Of a stretch of 44,247 nucleotides of DNA, positions 12,701 to 21,172 are shown piece by piece. The translations under genes were made by a program, and so were the position numbers. Numbering within the stretch: the first letter of the stretch is position 1; each line of letters begins with the position of its first letter. The notes under the pieces were generated by a model. The model did not search any database, was not told the DNA's origin, and saw only the letters and a list, made by a program, of their open reading frames with translations. The stretch comes from Mnemiopsis leidyi (lineage: Eukaryota > Ctenophora > Tentaculata > Lobata > Bolinopsidae): positions 323,123-367,369 of the forward strand of contig JH153095.1 in NCBI GenBank assembly GCA_000226015.1, given 5' to 3'.

Positions 12701-15700
12701 GACCTCCCCTGGAACCTGGGTTAGTTGGTGGTTGGATATTTTATTTGTGTTTCTTGCAGTTTTGGTGCAATGGCATTAATAAGATCAGATTTGTAAGAAG
12801 TTACAAGTTCACATTTAACAGCTAAGTAAGTAAGATTATCTTTCCAGGGGACAGAAGCACATTCAAGTACCCGCAAACACCGTTTGAAGCTGAGGGGATC
12901 ACACCCCCGACCTACATTCCTAGTATCGACGGGGCAGTAAGTAGGTGGGTTCAGTGAGTCTTATTTGCTTGATATGTATAGCGTCTCTCGATTTTGATTC
13001 GTCGTATCTAACGTCTTGGTTTATCGCCGTGTTTCGATGCCAAAATTTATGACCTTTCCCCGTAAATACTGTCTTCCATTCAAGCAGTTGTCAATTTCAG
13101 TTAAATTGTTGGAATAGAATCACTCGAAGTTAAATTCTATAAAAGTATAAACTGCAGCTTTAAACTGCACCAATCTTCTCTGGTCTTTTCTTTGTAAGCT
13201 AATATAAAGAGTTCTGTTCGACCTTCAAAAACTAACATGCACATTGACGGTTGATTCAATCAATTCATAAAATAAGCTTTTTGGTCAAACCTTAGCATTG
13301 AGCAATTTAGCTGCGACAAAAGGATATTTTGCTATGTTTTGATTTGGTCATAAGTAAAAAAGCGTTACTTAAACTTATCAAAAATAGTTGCGTAGAGCAA
13401 ATTGCGGGGGACTAGCAATGACATCACGGTGCAGAAACGCCCAACCCCTCAGCGACCCCCTTTCAAATAGAATCCGTAATTTTGATTCATCTTCATACTA
13501 ATTGGTCCATTCAAACGGTCCATTATCTTATAATTATATCACTCCTTATCTATATTCTATGTGTAATGGACAATGCTGGCTTTAAAAGACGGTTACGATA
13601 CACCCAAGTTTTGGGTTTTGGTAAATTGTATCACCCCTTTTTGGTCTAAAACGAGTCCAAAAAACTAGGTTTTTATGCACTTTTTGTCTTTTGATAATTA
13701 TCCCACGGTTCGTGTCGTCACAAGGGTGTGGCCTTATATCATTTTCAGATAAAACGTCAACAAATATGTACTTCAAACTTTTATTTACCACAGCATAAGT
13801 CGCTTTAGGCCCTATTATTTGTGATTCTGATTAAACTTATTCTTGTAGATTGCCGAAATTTGACGCCAATTTCGCAGTAAAAAACGTTCCTCTTTGAACG
13901 CTACTAACCTAGAATGATAAAATCAGATAATTAAGTGTTTGAGGGCATCATTTAAAAACTATTTTAAAGCAATAACCATGATGATCCGGCTCAATTAACA
14001 TAATTCACCGGTAATATATTGGTATTTTTATGTCTTTTCTTGAAATTTTCCCACGGTTGAGGACGTCACCAGGGAGTGGTCTTACAATATTTTTGCATAA
14101 AACCTAAACGAATACACAATTCAAATTATTATCTATTGGACTTTGTGTAGTTTTAGTCTCAACTATTAGCCAGAACCATTGTCTTTTACCCAATATTTTG
14201 TTTTTAGCTCTATCATTTGTGGTAACTGAGTTATGCAGTTTTAACAAGAATTGCGGCCGCTTTCACTGTGTCAGGCGACCGCTGAATTTCCCGTATCAAT
14301 TATCATGCCGTCACTTATTGTTATCAAAATTCGCGAAATAAGGAGTCAAAATACGCAACCACTAACCACTCGTAATTTCGGTTAATTTTCATAGTTCTGN
14401 NNNNNNNNNNNNNNNNNNNNNNNNNNNNNNNNNNNNNNNNNNNNNNNNNNNNNNNNNNNNNNNNNNNNNNNNNNNNNNNNNNNNNNNNNNNNNNNNNNNN
14501 NNNNNNNNNNNNNNNNNNNNNNNNNNNNNNNNNNNNNNNNNNNNNNNNNNNNNNNNNNNNNNNNNNNNNNNNNNNNNNNNNNNNNNNNNNNNNNNNNNNN
14601 NNNNNNNNNNNNNNNNNNNNNNNNNNNNNNNNNNNNNNNNNNNNNNNNNNNNNNNNNNNNNNNNNNNNNNNNNNNNNNNNNNNNNNNNNNNNNNNNNNNN
14701 NNNNNNNNNNNNNNNNNNNNNNNNNNNNNNNNNNNNNNNNNNNNNNNNNNNNNNNNNNNNNNNNNNNNNNNNNNNNNNNNNNNNNNNNNNNNNNNNNNNN
14801 NNNNNNNNNNNNNNNNNNNNNNNNNNNNNNNNNNNNNNNNNNNNNNNNNNNNNNNNNNNNNNNNNNNNNNNNNNNNNNNNNNNNNNNNNNNNNNNNNNNN
14901 NNNNNNNNNNNNNNNNNNNNNNNNNNNNNNNNNNNNNNNNNNNNNNNNNGTCAATTGAGTTTGATTGTCATCATATATTTGTCTTACCACTTCTGGAATT
15001 CTCATCCAACCCTCATTTCGTCTGAAAAGTCCAAAAATAATTTTTTTGTTTTTTTTGTTTAGGTGGAAGTGAAATTTTGAAAAAAACAAAAAAAACAAAA
15101 AGAAAACAAACAATGCGTGACTCTTCCCCCCCCCCCACCTCGACAACAGAAGCCTTTATTTCATTTTAACTTTAAGTGAAGCAAAGGCGCAATAATTCCT
15201 ATATACCATAATTTTCTAAGAGATTAAGGCATTTGCCACATGTTTTTCAATAACATTTGTATGTATTACATTTCGTAAGTTTCGTGAAATTGATGAAATT
15301 GAAGTTTTGTGGGATTCAGGAGGCGAAACTATTTATTTCACACTGACACAGTCGAGCTTGATTTCTTTAATTTAGTTCCTTTCCGTCGAGCCGTTAACTC
15401 CTACTAATATATTGAAATTGTAAGGCTGTAAGGAATGCCTGTCGTATTACGGTCACATTTAGTATAGTTGTGTTCTGTCTACTGAATTACAATTTACAAT
15501 CCAATCAACAATTTCCGATGCTCATTACACTTACAGCAAAGTTTAATTCAATTTTCCGATGTTGAAACACATTCTAACCGCAATGTAAAATATGGCTAGT
15601 ATTTGCAGTTCAATGGGGATCACCAGAACTCTACTGATAGCGCTGATAATTGTCTTTCTCCCTCTATCGCTTGAAGCAGGCTCCGCCTGCGTCACAGAGG

Positions 15701-18700
15701 TCGTTGAATTCCACGGATTCCTCCAGCTAAAATGCAAGGACACTCCTGGAATGTTTAAATGTGCCAACTTGGACGAGACCTACTATCCTGGATCCATATT
15801 CTTAGGCAGGACAAGACAGGTCACCGTTAACAGTACCTGCTCCTACGACCCCCTTTTCTACCAAGCTTGTGGGTTAAACGGATTCTCCGCACAACTCAAT
15901 CTTCAACAAAACCACGAACTGTCCAACTGGCAGTTCAAGGGAGGATACTGTGGGTTTTTGTGTAAACCAATACCCAAACCTGGGCACTACTTCATGTCCC
16001 CCAAAGATATCTTCTTCATTTCCAACTCGATGAGATACGCTCAACATACTGATACATTAGAAAGAGGAAGCTGGATGACATTCTGTGACGGTGAGAACGA
16101 CTGCCTAAACACAGACTTCGACGAGAGAAACTGCTCCGTGGAGGTGTACGTAACAAGGACAGGTAGAAAGCTGGCAAGGAGCCAAATATGTGACGGTGAG
16201 TGCGAAGTGTTCGACCTAAGAGAAGATCATTGCGAGGACGAGGCCGTCTGTGAGGGGTATCTCTACGGAACGTACTGTAACTCAAGTACAGGTGGTGTCA
16301 CCTACACTTCTCCAATAGACATGAAATGTAACTTTCGCTGCGATCCTCATGATCACGACAGTGACACCATAATTCTATGTGATGAAAACATCAAGACCTG
16401 CACGCGAGGTGAAAGCATTATTCCTCTACTCAATTCGACACGTTGTTTCCCCGTCACTCCGCTATCCTACGTGTGTGACAATTGGATGGATCAAACCAAC
16501 TGTACCGATCCATCCAGGGCAGTTCTAAAATGTGAGATTGGTGGATTTATCTCCTCCGTTTCTAAGTTTGCTGTCTGTTCTAAGATGAGAGGAGTGTTAC
16601 AGAGACTGTGTGATAACGGAATAGACCAGCAGTGTGTTAGTATGAGTGTCGACTGTCTCCTTCACAAACATCAACTATGTGATGGAGTTAGGGACTGTTC
16701 TGATGGAACTGATGAGCTGGCTACTACTTGTTTTGAGATGAGTGGAGTTACTTGCCATCGGCACTTCAGGTTGTACCACATCCCTTACAACTTTTTAGAC
16801 TTTCCTCTAGATTGGGTTAACGATGGGATTGAAGATTGCGTGAATGGCTTAGACGAAGATATCAATTGGCCAACTTGTGGTTCCGGATTGACACAGAGAT
16901 ATCGGAAACTTAGCGAGCCGTGTTATGAGGTCTATCTTTGTGATTCTGGGCCATTATTTGTTGAGCTGTCCAATCTTTGCGACCAAATAGAGACATGTGG
17001 GAATGAGATAAACGTGTGCCACATTTCCAGAGACATGGCTGTCATTCCTAGAAAAACCATCTCCATAACCGGCTCCGCCACCATCCCAAAACTTGTCATT
17101 TTTCCTAAGTGCCTGCCTGGTCTTCAAACATTACAGGATTTCGTTGACATGTCGTGTACCAGAATACCATTCCAACTTGAGAGCTACAAGTTTTTAGGTA
17201 AAACGAGTTTTACAGAGCTCCTTGTGCCATCAAAGAAAGTAATCTGTGACAATGTTTACGGTGAAGCATACATCTATCTAAGTTGTACAGATCAGTGTAC
17301 CGACGCCGCCTGCCCCCTCAGAAATCCTATCGTCTACACCTCCTGTACTAACCAGTTCCCACACAGAGTCTACTCGATCAGGAACAACTCTGAATTCACC
17401 TTCGCAATAAAATCTCGCCAGGGTCTGTACCATAACGACATATTTGTATGTGACAACAGCCATTGTGTTCCTTTTGAAGAAGTGTGTGACCTGGTCGATA
17501 ATTGTGGAGACGGTTCGGATGAAAAGCAGTGTAAAAACAGTTTCCGGTGCAAGTCAGGAGAATATATACCTCTTTTTCAATTGTGCGACGGCAAGATTGA
17601 TTGTACTGGTTTGTCAGATGAATGCAATGATCAATGTGGACGGCAGATTATTGATAAGGCTATCCTTAAATTCACTGCATTATCTATAGGTGGCCTGGCT
17701 ATAATTCTAAACGTGGCTGCCCTTATTAAGTCTATATTTTTTGATGCTGTAAGCAAAAAAGTAAGTTTAGTCCAAAACAAAGTTCTGGTGATTCTTGTAG
17801 GATTCGGAGATCTTCTTACTGGGGTATATCTCGTAGTTTTGTCAGGACTAGACATTTACCATGGTGAGACGTTTTGTAGACTACAGATGGGTTGGCTGAC
17901 TAGCACCACTTGCATCCTTATTGGAGTTGGCAGTACTTTAGGCTCCCACATTTCTCTTTTCTCCATGACCATATTGAGCGTTTCTCGCTCTCTCAGAATC
18001 AGAAAATCCCTCGTTGCATCCAGGGAGGTAGACAGAATGTTTATATTGGTAATGTCGTGTATTTGCTTGCTCCTCATTGTGGCTTCAACGGCAATTGCGG
18101 TGCTGCCTGTTTTTTCTCAGTTGGAGGACTTTTTTGTCAATGGACTGGTGTATGAAGAACAAAACCGTCTTTTTCTTGGCAGTAACAACAAGGTTGCTCA
18201 CATCAGAATTTTTCAGGAATACTTCGGGCGAATGAGGGCTAGAGCACTAAAGTGGTCTGTGATAAGGGAATTAGTCGATACCATGTTTTCAAATGACTAC
18301 GGTGGAATAAAACGGTACAGTCTTAGTTTCTACGGAAATGATCCGGTGTGCCTTTTCAAGTACTTCGTAACTCCAGATGATCCACAGAGAACATTTGTTT
18401 GGGTAGTACTGTCCCTCAATTTCTTATGCCTCATTATCATATGTTCATGTTACCTCATGATCAATTTGTCCACCACCAAAGTTTCAAAATTAACCGCCGA
18501 CAAACGTACTCAAAAAACTTTTCTTAAGCGCAGCAGGAAAACTCAGAGAAAGATTGCAATGATTATCATGACCGATTTTCTGTGCTGGTGTCCTTTCCTG
18601 TTTGTCTGTCTCCTGCACTCGGTCGAAATGATAAATGCAACCCCTCTGTATCCTTACTTTTCAATAGTAATGTTGCCAATAAACTCTGCCATTAATCCTG

Positions 18701-20512
18701 TGCTCTATTCTGACGTTGTGGTGCTATGTTTTCATAATATCATAAATAAAATGCAAAGAGCATACAGAACAATAACTGTATTACTTTGCTTGACCGTGCG
18801 AAAAGAAAAGTCAAACGTTATAGATGCAACTTCGCAAAACGCTTTAGAAATGGATGTGATGAATGGAACGGTGATAGTCAACCGTGAGGTAAAGCGTAAA
18901 CGATGATTTTGTTGGTGCTTAAAACAATCGCCAACGTAGACTCATTCAATTTTCATCATTGATTATGCTAAGGGTTGCAACCCAAAATTCAAATAACAAA
19001 AATGCGGTTGCAGTTATAGATTCAGTTCTTTTTTATCAAACATTTTTATGGATTGTGTATCTATATCTGTATTAACTATTTTGGGTTTGAAAGATAAATT
19101 ACTCAAAACAACCGTCTACCACTGCCGAGCAAAATTTTTTCTATCGTTTCAAGTGAATGGTATCCCTATTCACAACTGATTGGAAACATAACATAGCCTA
19201 AATCCTAGGTCCGAACTAGCAAAGAGTGCGATGGACCGCCTGCAGTCCCCTGAGCCAGACAGTAGCGACTTTTCACCGGATCCGGAACCGCCATCTTTGT
19301 CAGTACTTAAATAATTTTCATTACCAATTTTTTCCTCTAACTGCGACTGTAACAACAAGGAAAATGATCTATTTTCAGTCAACAGTCGCAGTAAGATGAT
19401 AAATAAAATGTTCCTTTCTATTCACTATTACTAATGATATTAGACAGGGCTCCATTGAACTTTTTAATTTTACTATAAGTTAAAACCTGGCTATGTTGAT
19501 CATATTCATACTCTGATACTTGCAGAACGCCGGATTATCTGGGACCAGACCGAGCAGAAAAAGAATCGCAACCTAAGTAAGCTTGAAGTTGGATTTATTG
19601 GCAATAACATTAACGGACTTTACGATAATCCATTTGTTGCGTAGATTTCCTTAACGATTCAGACCTAACATTTCGAACCGTTTCAGTGGTGTTTTGAGTC
19701 CAGTAGCCATACCCCGGATAGTAGACCGGACGGAGCCCTGGGAGACTAAAGATCTCGAGAGTTGGTTAAACACGACCACTGGGAGCACCATCCTTGGCGA
19801 GTCTTGGGACAGAGTCTACCGGAAACGTATGATAACACGGCAGGTAAAGGGCTTTCAGCGCTAAGACGATAGTTATAGTATCATGCTCTTTTGCTAGTAG
19901 GTAAAAGTCTTTCAGCGTTAAGATGATAGTTATAGTATCATGCTATTTTGCTAATATGTAGTTAACAACTTACCAGGATATGTAATGGGGATTAGGACCT
20001 ATTCTAATCACTGATGTAAAACTTCAATCTTGAGGGCTTTCCATCACAGTTGATTGTTGCCGGAGACAATTTCTAATTCAATTAATTTATCGTAATTACC
20101 GCCTGTTTTAGGAGAGAAGACAGGCTGTGGGAACAACAGACACGAAACTAGCTCTCAGATTCGGACATCACTGTTCACCATTTGCTGCTCTGGCGACACC
20201 GGTAACAACCAACTAAATCCAAGCCTGAATCGCGAATTAGTTTTTGAGATTGAAGTTTGAAATTAGTCATTGGATTCCTAAACTGCTGCTATTATTTAAC
20301 TTTTCCAGGTTATGACAGATGTTGCGATACCAAAAGATCTTCCGAAAACGCCACGTATGGTGAACAACAACTACGGCTTTGAAGCAGCCTCCGACAATCC
20401 CAAAAAGTTGACCATCAGATTCACCCCGGACCCCATAGTACAGGCGGTAGCAAAAAAGTCAATGACTCACAACCAATCGCGTCCAAATTCACAAGTGGGA
20501 CTTCTAAAGTAG
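760..20512 (+). CDS. EF-hand and WD40-repeat protein, WDR49/WDR64 type, 22 exons
   Basis: Exons by eye: 760-1026, 1291-1397, 1757-1853, 2319-2440, 2739-2863, 3004-3188, 9189-9383, 9512-9703, 9840-9950, 10189-10338, 10532-10696, 10891-11040, 11189-11439, 11547-11737, 11907-12049, 12533-12719, 12848-12936, 19225-19298 (or from 19246), 19526-19576, 19687-19843, 20112-20201, 20309-20512. All phases agree, giving about 1100 aa. Exon 2 holds a canonical EF-hand loop (DASCDGMVDWNEF). WD-type strands follow, for example DGNLSLWS, DHTVRLWNP, STDSTVRMWNV, and the late FVGTFGQ..PWNL element usual in this family. The tail carries WLN..GSTILGESWDR and LALRFGHHCSPF. Family members are mostly linked to cilia or sperm; that role is inferred here. 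Introns 6 and 17 host GPCR genes. The N gap could hide an exon, though phases match across it. The donor of exon 18 (GTCAGT) is the weakest call. Confidence 0.85.
1813..2075 (+). repeat. Tandem duplication of the WD exon 3 end and splice donor
   Basis: Exon 3 ends ..GCTAGCAACCCTAGCAGATACC..ACCAGG followed by the donor GTAACT at 1854. The same block recurs in the intron, with TAGCAAC starting at 1820, 1884, 1939, about 2003 and about 2064. Spacing alternates 64/55 bp, a 119-bp higher-order unit. The third copy (near 1939) keeps the exon-like sequence and an intact AGG|GTAACT donor. The second and fourth have AAGGAAACT and lost the GT; the fifth is decayed. The array starts inside coding sequence, so it arose by duplicating the exon-intron junction. 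Confidence 0.85.
4020..4213 (-). pseudogene. Frameshifted GPCR relic, TM1 and TM2 only
   Basis: On the minus strand one frame reads FGNTLSLSYFINRP, resembling the TM1 end (SSNSLSLYFFIKQ) of the intact receptor at 4681-5619. A second frame just downstream reads LINNASLNIFDLIVRV and ends at a stop, resembling that receptor's TM2 (LFVFLNSFDTLLCIANFLL), including the conserved Asp. The two parts are in different frames and nothing resembling TM3-TM7 follows. I read this as a decayed tandem duplicate of the neighbouring receptor. An unrecognised short exon pair cannot be excluded. Confidence 0.6.
4681..5619 (-). CDS. Rhodopsin-like (class A) GPCR, intronless CDS, nested in WD intron 6
   Basis: This 312-aa seven-helix receptor is encoded in one uninterrupted reading frame on the strand opposite its host gene. 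TM2 carries the class A Asp (LNSFDTLLCIANFLL). The TM3 end reads SVRRLINLVWPLY where DRY is usual, so only the Arg is kept. TM7 is a textbook NSVCNPVIY followed by an RNFF helix-8 motif. The extracellular N-terminus is short (about 25 residues) with no signal peptide, which is normal for class A. A consensus acceptor (AATTTCAG) sits a few bases before the ATG, so a 5' UTR exon is likely. The ligand cannot be predicted. A GPCR relic lies just downstream at about 4020-4213. Confidence 0.85.
   Translation of the reverse strand: MKPTEVGLHTGQLSKDTKVVLHCSWAITFFGISSNSLSLYFFIKQVRGRSIQRNMETSATQLFVFLNSFDTLLCIANFLLTLSELTHGTAKVVEVMYTVFFFAEGMTYFITCLLSVRRLINLVWPLYLVKTAGLNIAIAVFCVVELTSGILHYVFPEAFLTLGRIESTIRIVLVFTIVSSSILSFWMLHQSFKEDRHQRTRYATVTIGILSAVFCICNIAPLIALLIAAFHNEGMFFFSDVLFSALTHILIPLNSVCNPVIYITRRSDMRNFFVTKLMRVQQKFGSVSEKSARDNSKSESTIGHRSRTCGTF
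6396..6464 (+). repeat. Dispersed repeat, copy 1
   Basis: TACCGCATGGAATCAGAGCC is followed by GAGCTTGTACCTGACTACCTG and a GTGTTGTGATT tail. A closely similar block recurs at 6730-6796, and AAGTACCGCATG occurs again immediately after this copy (about 6467). Short interspersed element family, type unknown. Confidence 0.75.
6730..6796 (+). repeat. Dispersed repeat, copy 2
   Basis: This block matches the one at 6396-6464 over about 65 bases with few differences (TACCGCATGGAATTAGGGCC; GGTGTGCTGTGATTT). It lies in the same orientation about 330 bp away. Confidence 0.75.
8424..8491. repeat. 17-bp tandem repeat, four copies
   Basis: The unit GACTCGAAGTAAAAGTC occurs four times head to tail, with one substitution in the second copy. 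The unit ends are themselves near-palindromic (GACT..AGTC). Confidence 0.95.
8597..8712. repeat. GC-rich block of repeated GGCC-type motifs
   Basis: GGCCGGCCGGTACC, GGCCCGTATAAGGCC, GGGCCTATATCAGGCC and CCGGCCTATAT occur close together in an otherwise AT-rich intron, giving many short inverted pairings. It may be an old hairpin element; no clean terminal repeats or target duplication are visible. Confidence 0.4.
12340..12532 (+). repeat. Tandem copies of branchpoint and acceptor before WD exon 16
   Basis: Five tandem copies of (TACTAA or CTAAC)..TTACTCCTTTTCTGCA occur, with ATTACTC-type starts at 12361, 12394, 12427, 12471 and 12515, a period of 33 then 44 bp. Only the last copy continues as CTGCAG and is the acceptor for exon 16 at 12533. 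The other four read CTGCATTGGA, so the AG is lost. Each copy carries a branchpoint-like TACTAAA/TACTAAC/GCTAAC plus a pyrimidine tract. Confidence 0.85.
13671..13800 (+). repeat. Diverged duplicate, copy A
   Basis: The block TTTTATG..TTTTGTCTTTTGATAATTATCCCACGGTT..GACGTCAC-like..GGTGTGGCCTTATAT..AGATAAAAC aligns in order with 14021-14150. The two copies are about 350 bp apart and considerably diverged. This looks like part of an old repeated element. Confidence 0.5.
14021..14150 (+). repeat. Diverged duplicate, copy B
   Basis: TTTTTATGTCTTTTCTTGAAA, then TTTTCCCACGGTTGAGGACG, then GGGAGTGGTCTTACAATA and GCATAAAACC parallel the block at 13671-13800. Confidence 0.5.
14244..14325 (+). repeat. 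Dispersed repeat shared with 33.7 kb, copy 1
   Basis: ACAAGAATTGCGGCCGCTTT, CACTGTGTCAGGCGACCG, AATTTCCCGTATCA and ATCATGCCGT..CTTATTGTTAT match 33731-33806 in the same order. The family is unidentified. Confidence 0.7.
14400..14949. other. Assembly gap, 550 N
   Basis: A run of exactly 550 ambiguous bases lies inside WD intron 17. Any open frame drawn across it is meaningless. Confidence 0.99.
15592..18906 (+). CDS. Large GPCR with LDL-receptor class A repeats, intronless, nested in WD intron 17
   Basis: A single 1104-codon frame. Residues 1-30 form a signal peptide (TRTLLIALIIVFLPLSLEAG). The Cys-rich ectodomain (about 30-684) has LDLa-type modules: CDGENDCLNTDFDERNC (about 164-180), CDGECEVFDLREDHC (200-214), CDGVRDCSDGTDE (363-375), CDLVDNCGDGSDEKQC (632-647) and CDGKIDCTGLSDEC (665-678). 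Several end in the calcium-binding DGSDE pattern. Seven helices follow: TM2 GFGDLLTG with the class A Asp, a TM3-end Cys (FCRLQMGW), SVSRSLRI in place of DRY, TM6 LCWCPF (CWxP) and TM7 INSAINPVLY. The second extracellular loop is long (about 100 aa). The 7TM core resembles the LGR/GRL101 branch of class A, but no leucine-rich repeats are visible. It is the same strand as its host gene. Confidence 0.9.
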   Translation: MASICSSMGITRTLLIALIIVFLPLSLEAGSACVTEVVEFHGFLQLKCKDTPGMFKCANLDETYYPGSIFLGRTRQVTVNSTCSYDPLFYQACGLNGFSAQLNLQQNHELSNWQFKGGYCGFLCKPIPKPGHYFMSPKDIFFISNSMRYAQHTDTLERGSWMTFCDGENDCLNTDFDERNCSVEVYVTRTGRKLARSQICDGECEVFDLREDHCEDEAVCEGYLYGTYCNSSTGGVTYTSPIDMKCNFRCDPHDHDSDTIILCDENIKTCTRGESIIPLLNSTRCFPVTPLSYVCDNWMDQTNCTDPSRAVLKCEIGGFISSVSKFAVCSKMRGVLQRLCDNGIDQQCVSMSVDCLLHKHQLCDGVRDCSDGTDELATTCFEMSGVTCHRHFRLYHIPYNFLDFPLDWVNDGIEDCVNGLDEDINWPTCGSGLTQRYRKLSEPCYEVYLCDSGPLFVELSNLCDQIETCGNEINVCHISRDMAVIPRKTISITGSATIPKLVIFPKCLPGLQTLQDFVDMSCTRIPFQLESYKFLGKTSFTELLVPSKKVICDNVYGEAYIYLSCTDQCTDAACPLRNPIVYTSCTNQFPHRVYSIRNNSEFTFAIKSRQGLYHNDIFVCDNSHCVPFEEVCDLVDNCGDGSDEKQCKNSFRCKSGEYIPLFQLCDGKIDCTGLSDECNDQCGRQIIDKAILKFTALSIGGLAIILNVAALIKSIFFDAVSKKVSLVQNKVLVILVGFGDLLTGVYLVVLSGLDIYHGETFCRLQMGWLTSTTCILIGVGSTLGSHISLFSMTILSVSRSLRIRKSLVASREVDRMFILVMSCICLLLIVASTAIAVLPVFSQLEDFFVNGLVYEEQNRLFLGSNNKVAHIRIFQEYFGRMRARALKWSVIRELVDTMFSNDYGGIKRYSLSFYGNDPVCLFKYFVTPDDPQRTFVWVVLSLNFLCLIIICSCYLMINLSTTKVSKLTADKRTQKTFLKRSRKTQRKIAMIIMTDFLCWCPFLFVCLLHSVEMINATPLYPYFSIVMLPINSAINPVLYSDVVVLCFHNIINKMQRAYRTITVLLCLTVRKEKSNVIDATSQNALEMDVMNGTVIVNREVKRKR
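19844..19957 (+). repeat. 57-bp duplication starting at the WD exon 20 splice donor
   Basis: The donor GTAAAGGGCTTTCAGCGCTA at 19844 begins a 57-bp unit that is repeated at 19901 as GTAAAAGTCTTTCAGCGTTA. Both share GATAGTTATAGTATCATGCT and TTTTGCTA. The second copy keeps a usable donor (TAG|GTAAAAGT). Confidence 0.85.
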
Positions 20513-21172
20513 CTGTGGTGCCGTCAGAAAACACTTGATCAGAGATTTTCAGCAATGTCGATCTTTTTATAGATTTAAACTTTAAATTGTTGGACGAACA
20601 AGACTAAACTAAGAAAGTCTACAATTGCATTAAGCGATGAGAATTTGTTTATTTGATCATTTTAGTTGTTTGCCCTTTTCTGTTGATAAGATTTGTATTA
20701 AAATGCCTTGTAAATAATTTTCAGCTTTTATATATATCTTTACAAAATTTATAATCAGATTTTCTTTGTCAAACAAAAAAGCTAAATTACATAAGTTTAA
20801 TCGTATAGATAAAAGAGAAATTGACATAAAATAAACATCAAACAATCATTAAAAAACCGTGCTTACATAACCTCTTGTTCCACGTCTGTTGTTATTTACA
20901 AAAGTGGTGAAATTAATCAAACTGTTAAAACAAGTTAATCGACTTAAACTTTATCGACTTAAATCAAATGTCGAGTGAAATCACAAAACGATTTTCGTTA
21001 TTATCTACTATGACGACTGGTAAAAGTTTCTCCTCAATTCATACCTACATATCAAAACCACATTGACCGACTGATACACACTTTCCTAAACTATATATTA
21101 AACAGGGTCCGACTGATAAAAAATTAGTGATACAACTATGAACTACAGTAATATTTCAATTAAAATTGTTCA
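20513..21172. other. Convergent intergenic region, 3' UTRs
   Basis: The WD40 gene (+) and cortactin (-) end tail to tail about 660 bp apart. The sequence is AT-rich with no coding signal. An AATAAA occurs on the + strand near 20830. Confidence 0.5.

Larger units (their letters stand above)
12937..14399. other. WD intron 17, left part, repeats only
   Basis: No gene is seen. It contains two diverged copies of one sequence (13671-13800 and 14021-14150) and one copy of a dispersed repeat (14244-14325) that also occurs at 33731-33806. Confidence 0.6.

Noticed and set aside
14382..15146. 254-codon minus-strand frame
   Set aside because: Most of it is the 550-N assembly gap.
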